NCBI GenBank assembly: GCA_024280015.1
Contig: JAJRQY010000133.1
Coordinates: 1 to 64,000 of the forward strand
Length of the DNA: 64,000 nucleotides
Direction: 5' to 3'
From: Actinomycetes bacterium
GTDB lineage: Bacteria > Actinomycetota > Acidimicrobiia > Acidimicrobiales > SZUA-35
In this document: positions 53,988-61,406 of the stretch, one piece after another
How the letters are laid out: every line of letters begins with the position of its first letter
Position numbering within the stretch: the stretch's first letter is position 1
Made by a program: the position numbers and the translations under genes
The notes under the pieces: model-generated
Databases searched by the model: none
What the model saw: only the letters and a program-made list of their open reading frames with translations
What the model was told of the DNA's origin: nothing

Positions 53988-54281
53988 CTAGTAGGTGACG
54001 TCGGTTTGTAGTGTTCCGTCTTCGCCCAACACGACAATCATGCGAGACATGCACGGCATGCAGTAGAGACGATCACCAACCCGGATCTCTCGTTTGGATC
54101 GGATGACGACCTTGCAAACTGGGCAGATGATTTCGTTCGGGCCAAGCTCGTCGCCTGGTCCTTCCCAGTGTCGATAGAACTTGCGCCACTTCTTTGGCAC
54201 TTCCCGAAAGCCGCACTCCTCCAACTCGAAGGTCTGCCGGGGAACTTCACTCAGAACTGCCTGTTCATTTGGATCGTTCAC
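53988..54281 (-). CDS. Small zinc-ribbon protein in the di-iron operon
   Basis: 97 residues with one ribbon, CPVC...CMPC (19 residues between pairs), in the C-terminal half and an N-terminal acidic half (VPKKWRKFYRHWEGPGDE). Its ATG overlaps the stop of the preceding di-iron gene by four bases (ATGA), so it is translationally coupled. Function unknown; a metallochaperone, subunit or regulator of the di-iron enzymes is possible from context. Confidence 0.7.
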   Translation of the reverse strand: MNDPNEQAVLSEVPRQTFELEECGFREVPKKWRKFYRHWEGPGDELGPNEIICPVCKVVIRSKREIRVGDRLYCMPCMSRMIVVLGEDGTLQTDVTY

Positions 54282-55099
54282 ACCAGGCCCAACCGGTCCA
54301 TGGTTTCGATGTATTCGCGCCCCATTGCCTCTCGCATCGAGGCATCTCCGGGAAGGTCATCCGCAGCCCGAGAGAACACCGCCAAGACCAGGCCGTCCAT
54401 CTCGTGGCGAATATCAGCCAGACGGCGACGGTTCCCCGGGTGCTCGGACAAGAGTCGGCCAAGGTCATTCTCCCCGAATCCCAGGTGACGCCGTTCGTCC
54501 TTCATCACCCCATTGAGGATCTGTGCTGTTACTGGATCAGCCGTCGTGGCATGCACCAGGAAGGCGGCATGTTCCATGCTTTCCAGGATCACATTCTGAG
54601 CCAGCAGAGCAGCAGACCAGTCGCCGGCCTTCACCAACTCCAACAAGCGTCGCTTAAACACCTGCAAGGTTGGATTGGCCCGACGCTCGATCTCGCCTTC
54701 GGGGTCGGTAACTCCAAGGTCCTGCAGGCGACGCAGGAACACTTCCAAGTGTCGAGCTTCGTCGACTACTTGGGTTGCCAGAAAAATCTTGGAGTGGCGA
54801 TTGGGAGCAATGGCAATCATGCCGCTGGCTCCCTCAAGTGCCGCGGTTTCTCCTACGCAGTAGTTGCAGAGGGTGGTAATCAGGGAGTCCTTGTCCGATT
54901 CGGTCAGATCGTCGGGCCGATCTGAGATTGGCTCGTCGCCAGATTCATGTCCATAGGGGTTATCAGTCAGGTATCCCTCGACTGCCTGGAACCAGAACTC
55001 AAAGGAATGAACTTCATCTAAGAAGTCCTCAGGGTTCATGCCGTGTGGATCAAACTCTGACGAATCAAACTCCGGCCGATCGACCTCACTCATGTTCAC
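54278..55099 (-). CDS. Di-iron ferritin-like protein, paralogue B (divergent)
   Basis: 273 residues from GTG 55099, overlapping the stop of the upstream paralogue by four bases (GTGA); ATG 55093 is an alternative. The N-terminal 35 residues are acidic. Di-iron ligands by position: Glu84, Glu114-x-x-His117 (VDEARHLEVF), Glu173, Glu202-x-x-His205 (KDERRHLGFGEND). It keeps all six ligand positions but is clearly different in sequence from the A and C copies, so it may form a heteromer or have a separate substrate. Confidence 0.78.
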   Translation of the reverse strand: MNMSEVDRPEFDSSEFDPHGMNPEDFLDEVHSFEFWFQAVEGYLTDNPYGHESGDEPISDRPDDLTESDKDSLITTLCNYCVGETAALEGASGMIAIAPNRHSKIFLATQVVDEARHLEVFLRRLQDLGVTDPEGEIERRANPTLQVFKRRLLELVKAGDWSAALLAQNVILESMEHAAFLVHATTADPVTAQILNGVMKDERRHLGFGENDLGRLLSEHPGNRRRLADIRHEMDGLVLAVFSRAADDLPGDASMREAMGREYIETMDRLGLV

Positions 55100-55971
55100 A
55101 CACCAACGGGAGCTTGGTATTCCAGACCAATTCTGGCCAGCCGGGTTCGGAACTCGCTGATGACCGTTGCTTCAAGAACGGCTTGCATCTCTTGCGAACT
55201 TGCGCTGGACAGATCGGTTCCGTGGAAGTTGGCTTCACCAACATCACCAATGGCTTCGCGCTCCTTGTCGACGGTGTCTGCACCCTCTTCGAAGCTGAGG
55301 CTGAAGGTCTTGAGCATGTGATAGGCCATGTCCTTTTGCATCTGCTCGACCTCGGGCTTCTTCTCCGGGTGCTCCTTGATGAGCGAGCCAATCCGGTTCT
55401 CACCAAAGCCAACGTGACGACGCTCATCAGCAATGGTGCCAGCCAGGGTGTGGGCGAACTTGGGGTTCGGGACTCGGTTGGTGGTTTCCATCATCTCAAA
55501 GACGGAAAAGGCTAGACCTTCCAACACGATGTTCTGACCGACGACTCCGGCAATGAAGTCGCCCGAGTCGATCTTCTCCAACAGGACCTCGGCGAACTTC
55601 ACCAGGTGAGGATTGACGAAGTTGTCAATGGTCGATTCCAAATCGGCCCGCTTCACGCCCAGGTCGTACAGTCGCTCGGTGAAGATCTCGACATGACGGG
55701 CCTCATCCAAAGTCTGCGTAGCCAAGAAGTGCTTTGATGGGTAGTCCGGAGCAAGATTGACCAGCCCAGAAGAGGCAGCAAGTGCAGCCCGCTCTCCAAC
55801 GACCAGCTGCACCGTACTGCGGATGGCGGCAGTGCGGAGGTCGTCATCCTCCAGGATTGACTCAGCTTCGGTCTCGCCTTCTTGGTGCCCGTTGACAGTG
55901 TCTTCCAAATAACCCTGTGGACAGAGCTCCAGCCAACGCTGGATCGAGTAAGAATTCAGAAAGTCGGCCAT
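55096..55971 (-). CDS. Di-iron ferritin-like protein, paralogue A
   Basis: 291 residues from ATG 55971 (GGGGA upstream), exactly the length of paralogue C and nearly the same sequence, with the same ligands (Glu60, Glu90/His93, Glu151, Glu183/His186). It is the first gene of the operon A-B-zinc ribbon-acyl-CoA dehydrogenase-C. The longer frame to 55995 adds only eight residues. Two inverted repeats upstream (56117-56165) suggest regulation. Confidence 0.8.
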   Translation of the reverse strand: MADFLNSYSIQRWLELCPQGYLEDTVNGHQEGETEAESILEDDDLRTAAIRSTVQLVVGERAALAASSGLVNLAPDYPSKHFLATQTLDEARHVEIFTERLYDLGVKRADLESTIDNFVNPHLVKFAEVLLEKIDSGDFIAGVVGQNIVLEGLAFSVFEMMETTNRVPNPKFAHTLAGTIADERRHVGFGENRIGSLIKEHPEKKPEVEQMQKDMAYHMLKTFSLSFEEGADTVDKEREAIGDVGEANFHGTDLSSASSQEMQAVLEATVISEFRTRLARIGLEYQAPVGV

Positions 55972-56116
55972 GGTGGTTCCCCAAGCTTTAGTCAAGGCTC
56001 CACCAGATCCGGTCCGGTGACTGGGGAGGAGCAGTCGGTACTCCGAAGTTAGAGAGTCCGAGCACCCCTGAAATAGGGACCAAAGGCCCTAGAGCAGAGC
56101 TTTGTGACCAGTTTTA

Positions 56117-56165
56117 CTTACAACGTAAGGTTGGGCAGGGCTCTTCTCTTTTGTGTGCACAAAAG
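56117..56165. promoter_or_regulatory. Two inverted repeats in the di-iron operon promoter
   Basis: CTTAC-AAC-GTAAG at 56117-56129 and CTTTTGTG-TG-CACAAAAG at 56148-56165. They lie about 150-190 bases upstream of the first di-iron gene (start 55971) and just downstream of the PNPOx-like gene stop. A seven-base GCTCTTC occurs on both sides of the second repeat. Either may be a regulator site, for example for the TetR protein encoded at 58620. Confidence 0.55.
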
Positions 56166-56207
56166 CTCTTCGAATTAGGGGCGGTGTTTGGCTGACCGGG
56201 CCGACAC

Positions 56208-56579
56208 CTAAGCCTCGGTGGCCGGACGATGCAGAATCCCACTGGTGGGCGTGATGATCATCTGGATCCGGTCGCTATCACCTGATTGAGCATCTGAAAC
56301 TTCAACCGAACCACCGCCAACCAGCTCTGCCACTCCGTCAACAATCAGACTGTATTCACCCTCGGCAAACGCTGGCCACAAGAGGCTGAGCTCGGGCTGA
56401 ACGGCAATATTGCGTGAACAACTCCGCCCGGGTCTAGCCAAGATCTTGCCGTCGTCCAGACGAACCAGAAGCTGGATGATGTGTGGGCGACCCTCACCCG
56501 ACGACGTCATGACAAAGGGAGCGTTTCCATAGCGTTCCAACTCTGCTGCTAACTCCGTGACTTCAACCTTGATACTCAT
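56208..56579 (-). CDS. PNPOx-like split-barrel flavin/F420-type protein
   Basis: 123 residues with the split-barrel fold pattern: FVMTSSGEGRPHIIQLLVRLDDGKIL, RNIAVQPELSLLWP, and a final small beta hairpin. Members bind FMN or F420 and reduce small substrates; cofactor and substrate are not determined. It is divergent from the DUF2867 gene, sharing a promoter with two small inverted repeats. Confidence 0.75.
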   Translation of the reverse strand: MSIKVEVTELAAELERYGNAPFVMTSSGEGRPHIIQLLVRLDDGKILARPGRSCSRNIAVQPELSLLWPAFAEGEYSLIVDGVAELVGGGSVEVSDAQSGDSDRIQMIITPTSGILHRPATEA

Positions 56580-56641
56580 GGACGAGACAGTAGTGGCCCA
56601 GGATAAAGTCGCGCGACGTCATCCTGGAGGTGACGAAAACC

Positions 56642-56694
56642 ATACGGTAGCGTATTGTCTATCTGTACCAAGTGCACTATTGTCCATACGTATG
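56642..56694. promoter_or_regulatory. Inverted repeats in the divergent PNPOx/DUF2867 promoter
   Basis: ATACG-GTAG-CGTAT (56642-56655) and the palindrome CATACGTATG (56685-56694), the latter overlapping the probable start codon of the DUF2867 gene. ATTGTC is repeated between them. Confidence 0.45.
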
Positions 56695-57363
56695 AGTATG
56701 GGCAAGAGATTGAAACCTGAGGAGTACACGCAAGGCACCTGGCGAATTTCTGAGCTGGCGCAAGACTTCGAACTGTTGGACGTCTGGGCTCTGCCCGCCT
56801 CCGGCAGACTGGAAGAGTTCGGCGACTTGTGCGGCATCGTGCTGGATCCAAGTCCGGCTGCTAGCACATCCAGCAGCCGCCCCCAGCGGGCATCCGCATG
56901 GGCCTCAGACCAACTGTTCACCATCCGGTACAAGCTTGGAAAGATTTTTGGATGGGATGACGATGTCAACACTCTCCCAATACCCGGGTGTACGGAAACC
57001 TCTTTGAGGGAACGTTTGAGTGTGGAGGAGGCGGCAGAGTTGGACCAGTGGGATCAGACTCCGCAGCCTGAGGACTCAACGCAGGACCAGTCCACCACCT
57101 CATCACTCGAACTCGCCTTCCGACCAATACTCAAAACCGAAACCGAGTTTGCGGCGGAACTTTCGAACAAGACAGTTCACGCAGTCATGCACCTTGGGTG
57201 GGTCCAACTAGGACCGGACAGCTATGAGGGCCAGCTTGGTGTTTACGTAAAGCACCGGGGTCGCCTGGGACGGCCGTACATGACCGCTATCGCTCCCTTC
57301 CGGCATTATCTGGTCTATCCGGCCATGATGAAACGTATCGGCCGCTCCTGGCAAGCCCGCTAG
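56692..57363 (+). CDS. DUF2867-domain protein
   Basis: About 223 residues from ATG 56692, with the alternative start just beyond at 56698. It has the DUF2867 layout: KLGKIFGWDD, FAAELSNKTVHAVMHLGWVQ, and C-terminal YVKHRGRLGRPYMTAIAPFRHYLVYPAMMKRIGRSW. The function of this family is unknown. Upstream of the ATG the frame extends to 56557 across the promoter repeats, which are not coding. It converges with the methyltransferase gene. Confidence 0.75.
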   Translation: MSMGKRLKPEEYTQGTWRISELAQDFELLDVWALPASGRLEEFGDLCGIVLDPSPAASTSSSRPQRASAWASDQLFTIRYKLGKIFGWDDDVNTLPIPGCTETSLRERLSVEEAAELDQWDQTPQPEDSTQDQSTTSSLELAFRPILKTETEFAAELSNKTVHAVMHLGWVQLGPDSYEGQLGVYVKHRGRLGRPYMTAIAPFRHYLVYPAMMKRIGRSWQAR

Positions 57364-57391
57364 CTCATCCTTATGACAAGGCTATGAGCTA
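57361..57391. terminator. Inverted repeat between convergent genes, probable bidirectional terminator
   Basis: TAGCTCAT (57361-57368) and ATGAGCTA (57384-57391), with inner CCTT/AAGG pairing, cover both stop codons of the convergent DUF2867 and methyltransferase genes. There is no T run, as often in high-GC organisms. Confidence 0.6.
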
Positions 57392-58591
57392 CGCCTTGTT
57401 GGAGCGCAACACCACAAACTTGGGGTTGGAAGCAAGCGTCTTCACATTGCCAAACACGTTGTTCATGGCCTTGTGGTGACCAAGGTGGCGGTTAGCAACA
57501 ACCAGCAACTGTCCTCCTGGCTTGAGGACCCGGCCAGCATCGGCAAACATCTGTCTTGCTGTCTCATCACCAACGACATATTGATCATGGAAGGGAGGGT
57601 TGATGACAACAAGATCGACGCTGGCGTCTTCAACCGCATCGGCACCGTCAGCAACAACAAACTTGTCGTCGCGCTCCTCGTCAAAGGCACGTACTGCGGT
57701 CGCTTGGGCCGAGGCAACGGCGAGGTAAGAATTGTCGGTGAAGACAACGGAGCAATTCGGGTTGGCCTTAGCCGCCGAGACTCCAAGGATGCCGTTTCCA
57801 CAACCCAGGTCCAGGACAACATCTCCATCACCCGGAGCAGGCAAGTGTTCTAGGAAGAAGCGAGTTCCAATATCGAGCTTTCGGTTGGCGAAGACTCCAG
57901 GCATGGTCACAGCAGCGAGGCCCGAGCCAAATTCATAGCTTGTTGGTTGTCCGACTGGTCCAGGGTTAAGATCTGGATCGAAGGTAGTAAACGACAAGCG
58001 AGCCTTCTTCGTTGCCCTCGACGTCGTGGTCGGACCGAGGATCTTCTCGAACAGTTCCAGAGTTGAGGTGTGGATGTGCTTGACCATCCCTGCGCCGATG
58101 ATCACCGTCTGTTCGTCCACGAACGGACGGATCTGACCCAACTGGTATTCGAGCAAGGCCAACGTCTTGGGAATCTTGATCAGCACCGTCCCGATTCGAT
58201 CTTCGGTGTCGCCTTCAGAACTGACCGCGCCACCCTCTTCTTCAGCATCCTCATCATCACCATCACCAAAGGGCAGATCGGTGCTTGGAAGACACAAGAG
58301 TGAAGCAGGATCGATGTTGTTGGCGGCAAGGTTCTGTAGGGCAGCCTGGTGCGCCAGGAACGAGTCAGACCAGGATGTCGGTTCGCTGTCAGCCAAGGCG
58401 CAAGCCAAGGCGCCGAAGCTGTCATTGATGATGAGCAGTGAGCCTGTTGGACCGCCAATCTCAGCCAGGTGGTTCAGGAGGTATTCATCAGCAGCATCCC
58501 AGGCCTGGAGGTTGTGTCGAACCGGGAAACGCTCAAGGGTAAAGGTGCCCTGGGGGCTAGAGAAGGTGTTCTGATCAAGCTGATTGTTCAC
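57389..58591 (-). CDS. rlmG: RlmG/RsmC-like rRNA guanine-N2 methyltransferase
   Basis: 400 residues in two halves: a degenerate N-terminal methyltransferase domain and a catalytic C-terminal half with VVLDLGCGNGILGVSA, VFTDNSYLAV and DLVVINPPFHDQY; the NPPF motif is the N2-guanine type. It is close to RlmG (23S) in length (about 380-400) and to RsmC (16S); I prefer RlmG. An acidic insertion (DDEDAEEEGG, residues about 112-130) sits in the N-terminal half. Start GTG 58591. Confidence 0.8.
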   Translation of the reverse strand: MNNQLDQNTFSSPQGTFTLERFPVRHNLQAWDAADEYLLNHLAEIGGPTGSLLIINDSFGALACALADSEPTSWSDSFLAHQAALQNLAANNIDPASLLCLPSTDLPFGDGDDEDAEEEGGAVSSEGDTEDRIGTVLIKIPKTLALLEYQLGQIRPFVDEQTVIIGAGMVKHIHTSTLELFEKILGPTTTSRATKKARLSFTTFDPDLNPGPVGQPTSYEFGSGLAAVTMPGVFANRKLDIGTRFFLEHLPAPGDGDVVLDLGCGNGILGVSAAKANPNCSVVFTDNSYLAVASAQATAVRAFDEERDDKFVVADGADAVEDASVDLVVINPPFHDQYVVGDETARQMFADAGRVLKPGGQLLVVANRHLGHHKAMNNVFGNVKTLASNPKFVVLRSNKA

Positions 58592-58619
58592 GGTGGTTGA
58601 CCATAACTGGCGCTACTGC

Positions 58620-59192
58620 TCAGGAAGCGGGTCCGGCAAGCAACATCTCGGCCATCTGATTGAGATAGGCCTTGCCTGGGTTGGCCAGATACTTGTCGTT
58701 CGGCATTGCCGCTTGGAGTTGGAAATGGCCGAGATAGCTGGCCACTGCTAGTCGGGCCTGGCGTTTTGCCTTCGCTGGAGTGAATCCGAGCTCGACAAAA
58801 AGATCGGCGACGAACTCCACTCTGGCCAGCGTGATTCGTTGCAGGATTGGGCCAACGACCGGGTCGTTTGCTTGCGCTGCCAAACCGACATCAATCGGTC
58901 CGTGTTGTTGGTCAGTGACGATGAGTGAGAGCAGTGAAATGAGACGTTGGCGAGGATCGTTGACTTCTCGGAGCTGGCGAATGATCTCCAGCGTTCCCTT
59001 CTCTTCCCACACAAGAAGGGCGGCTTCAATGGCCTCACCTCGATCAGCAAAGTGCCAATAGAAGCTTCCCTTGGTGACACCCAACTCTCTTGCTAGGCCC
59101 TCGATGGAGACGCTGCCTACTCCACCATGAGCAATTGCCCCGAGGACCGCCATTGTCCAGTCTGTCGCCGTTCGTCGAGGGGCCATGGCCAT
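58620..59192 (-). CDS. TetR-family transcriptional regulator
   Basis: 190 residues. N-terminal helix-turn-helix with VSIEGLARELGVTKGSFYWHF, then a variable ligand domain. It follows the P450 gene by 78 bases on the same strand, and may regulate it. The HTH's STY/FYWHF ending is canonical. Target sites could be among the inverted repeats found between 56100 and 56700, or elsewhere. Confidence 0.88.
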   Translation of the reverse strand: MAMAPRRTATDWTMAVLGAIAHGGVGSVSIEGLARELGVTKGSFYWHFADRGEAIEAALLVWEEKGTLEIIRQLREVNDPRQRLISLLSLIVTDQQHGPIDVGLAAQANDPVVGPILQRITLARVEFVADLFVELGFTPAKAKRQARLAVASYLGHFQLQAAMPNDKYLANPGKAYLNQMAEMLLAGPAS

Positions 59193-59270
59193 ACGCTAAC
59201 CTACGGCGCCGCTGACGCGATCGAGCCGTGATCGAGCCATGGTCAAGCCAGCAGGAGAGACCGGGAATCT

Positions 59271-60527
59271 TCAGGCCGGAGTGAAGTTGGCAGGTAAGTG
59301 TTTGATTCCGTGGATGAAACTCGATGCGAGCTGTACCGGGTCACCAGTCGCCTCGATATCGGGGAGGCGATCAAACAGGTGACGGAACATGACGGTTATC
59401 TCGCGGCGGGCAAGGTGGGCACCGAGACAGAAGTGAGGCCCTGGGCCACCGAATCCCAGATGTTGATTGGGTTCTCGCAACACATCAAAGTCATACGGAC
59501 GCTCAAAGACGTCCTCATCCCGGTTGGCGGCCAGGTAGTTCATGAAAAGCTTGTCGCCTGCCTTGATTTGCTGTCCACCAAGTTCGGTGTCGGTCAAAGC
59601 CGTTCGCCTCATGTAGGTCACCGGTGAAGCAAGCCGGACGATCTCTTCCACTGCGGTGCCAGCAACACCCTCGAAGTCGTTGGTCCAAAGCGCCCGCTGG
59701 TCCGGATTCTTGGTCAAGTAGGTCAATCCCCAACTGATGGCGTTGCGAGTGGTCTCGTTTCCGGCCACTACTAACAAGATGAAGAAGCTGGCCACATCAG
59801 CATGGCTTAGCTTCTCACCGTCAACTTCGGCGTTCACCAGGATGGTGGTGAGGTCATCGTCGTTCTTGCCCTCTTTCGATTTTGCTACCTCGGTCATGAG
59901 CGCAGCCAGATCTCCGCCAGCGGTCAGAATCGCAGTCAGAATGTCAGCGTCAGGAGCAACAAACTCGGGATCGCCTGCACCAAGGATGATGTTCGTGTTG
60001 TCAAACACCATCTGGGTCTCGGACTCGGGGATTCCCATCAGGTCACAAACAATGCGAAGTGGTAGGCGGGCGGCGACATCAGTAACGAAATCACACTCAC
60101 CTCGTTCAGCAAGCTCGTCGATGATGAGTTCGGCCTGAACCTCCACAGAGTCCTCCAGCTTCTTCATCATCCGCGGGGTGAAGCCGGGGGCAACCAACCT
60201 TCGAAGACGAGCGTGGCGCGGATTGTCCATGGCGATCATGGAACCGAAGAATTCGTTGAACTCCGGGGGGCTATCGATGGCAGTCACACCGGCGGCGGAG
60301 GAGTAGATCTCCGCGTGCTTGGACACTTCCAGAATCTGGTCATAGCGGGTCACGATCCAACCGCCTTGGCCTTGGGGAAGGGGTACTCCAGGATCGGGTT
60401 TTGGTTCCTGGATGTACATCAGGCCGCGAGAGCGGATGGTGGCCAAATCAGCGTCAATCTCCGCCATTGGTCGTACCCAGAACTGACCATGGAGGGGATT
60501 GCGAAGGCCTACGAATTCATGCGACAT
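59271..60527 (-). CDS. Cytochrome P450
   Basis: 418 residues, standard bacterial P450 length. The I-helix is AGNETTRNAISWG, the ExxR is in VEEIVRLASP, and the heme-binding loop is FGGPGPHFCLGAHLAR with the thiolate Cys. It hydroxylates or otherwise oxidises a hydrophobic substrate with electrons from a ferredoxin, which is not encoded nearby. Start ATG 60527 with GGAG upstream. The bacterial CYP family cannot be assigned by eye. Confidence 0.95.
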   Translation of the reverse strand: MSHEFVGLRNPLHGQFWVRPMAEIDADLATIRSRGLMYIQEPKPDPGVPLPQGQGGWIVTRYDQILEVSKHAEIYSSAAGVTAIDSPPEFNEFFGSMIAMDNPRHARLRRLVAPGFTPRMMKKLEDSVEVQAELIIDELAERGECDFVTDVAARLPLRIVCDLMGIPESETQMVFDNTNIILGAGDPEFVAPDADILTAILTAGGDLAALMTEVAKSKEGKNDDDLTTILVNAEVDGEKLSHADVASFFILLVVAGNETTRNAISWGLTYLTKNPDQRALWTNDFEGVAGTAVEEIVRLASPVTYMRRTALTDTELGGQQIKAGDKLFMNYLAANRDEDVFERPYDFDVLREPNQHLGFGGPGPHFCLGAHLARREITVMFRHLFDRLPDIEATGDPVQLASSFIHGIKHLPANFTPA

Positions 60528-60639
60528 GGTTTCTCCAGCGATGCTTCGGTGTTCTTCATGGTCTCAAGCGATAGAAGAACACCGCAACATTGGCCGCCGA
60601 GCGGACCATTTGGCAAACTGCGACCAAAAATGATCGTTA

Positions 60640-60664
60640 CCCGACCAGCTCAGTGCTAGTCGGG
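60640..60664 (-). terminator. Intrinsic terminator of the selenoprotein-like gene
   Basis: Hairpin with arms CCCGAC and GTCGGG plus inner AGC/GCT, read on the minus strand just after the stop at 60684 and followed by a T-rich stretch (ATCATTTTT). It sits between the selenoprotein-like gene and the P450 gene. Confidence 0.65.
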
Positions 60665-60683
60665 CAACGTCGAACATGATCAG

Positions 60684-61283
60684 CTAGCCAGCAAGGAGAG
60701 CTTCCACGCCCTCGGTCAAACCATCAAGGCCAATGGCCCCGTTGTGGGTGGTTGTTGTACCGTCATCATTAATGAAAACGACTGCTGGCTGAGAGCCAAT
60801 GCCATAGGCGAGCCAGACCCCACCCGTGGTGTCGATGGCATGCTCAAAACCATCTACTCCACCAGTGGCAACGAACGATTCATAGGAAGCATCGTCACCC
60901 TTGCCTGCGACACCAATCACGGTGACGTCGGATCCGTACTTTGCTTGCACCTCTGCGACCGCAGGGGCTTCACGTTGACAAGTAGGTCACCACGGAGCCC
61001 AGAACCAGAGCACGACATCTTTCCCCTGCAGGGCACCAAAGTCGATCTGGTCACCGCTAATGGTGGCCAAGACCTCAGTCGAGCGAGCCTGAGGAGCTTC
61101 CTCGGTTGGTGCCGCAGAGTCGTCGGTTGGTGCTGCAGAGTCGTCGGTGCCCTGGGTCGTCAACGGAGCATCGGTACCCGGCTCTGCAGTCTGCGGATCG
61201 GAACCACATGCGCCGGCCACAAGAGCAGCAGCCATCAGAAGGCCAAGAGCCTTCAGTGATGTCTTGGGTGGTGGAAAGTTCAT
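60684..61283 (-). CDS. TlpA/DsbE-like thioredoxin lipoprotein with in-frame UGA at the active site (probable selenoprotein)
   Basis: 199 residues if the UGA at 60989-60987 is read as selenocysteine (residue 99). The first 98 residues are a lipoprotein signal (ALVAGAC), a Thr/Ser/Glu linker and the start of a thioredoxin fold ending in WFWAPW. After the UGA the same frame continues PTCQREAPAVAEVQAKYGS to a normal stop at 60684. The active site is therefore WAPW-U-P-T-C, where homologues have WCPxC. A GGUC-loop hairpin 22-34 bases downstream fits a bacterial SECIS. It acts outside the membrane as a thiol-disulfide oxidoreductase. Alternatives: nonsense mutation of TGC/TGT, or sequencing error; the intact downstream frame and the hairpin argue against both. 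Confidence 0.82.
60949..60968 (-). promoter_or_regulatory. Putative bacterial SECIS element
   Basis: On the minus-strand transcript, starting 19 bases after the UGA: stem CUGC/GCAG enclosing loop GGUC, extended outward by one C-A mismatch and C-G, C-G and G-U pairs. The loop starts 26 bases after the UGA. Bacterial SECIS hairpins begin at similar distances and carry G and GU early in the loop, as in E. coli fdhF (GGUCU). Confidence 0.6.
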
Positions 61284-61406
61284 GGATGAAACACTAGCCC
61301 TTCAGGTCTGGCAAGCAGACGCGCCTCTTCTTATGATCTTCTGAACTCACGGGAAGCACGTATCATTCCCGAAGACTGCAGGTTCCTCTCCGGAGAACTC
61401 TTCACG

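Noticed and set aside
60684-60950. Reading the two halves around the UGA as separate genes or a pseudogene
   Set aside because: They share one phase, make one thioredoxin fold, and the UGA replaces a catalytic Cys with a SECIS-like hairpin after it.
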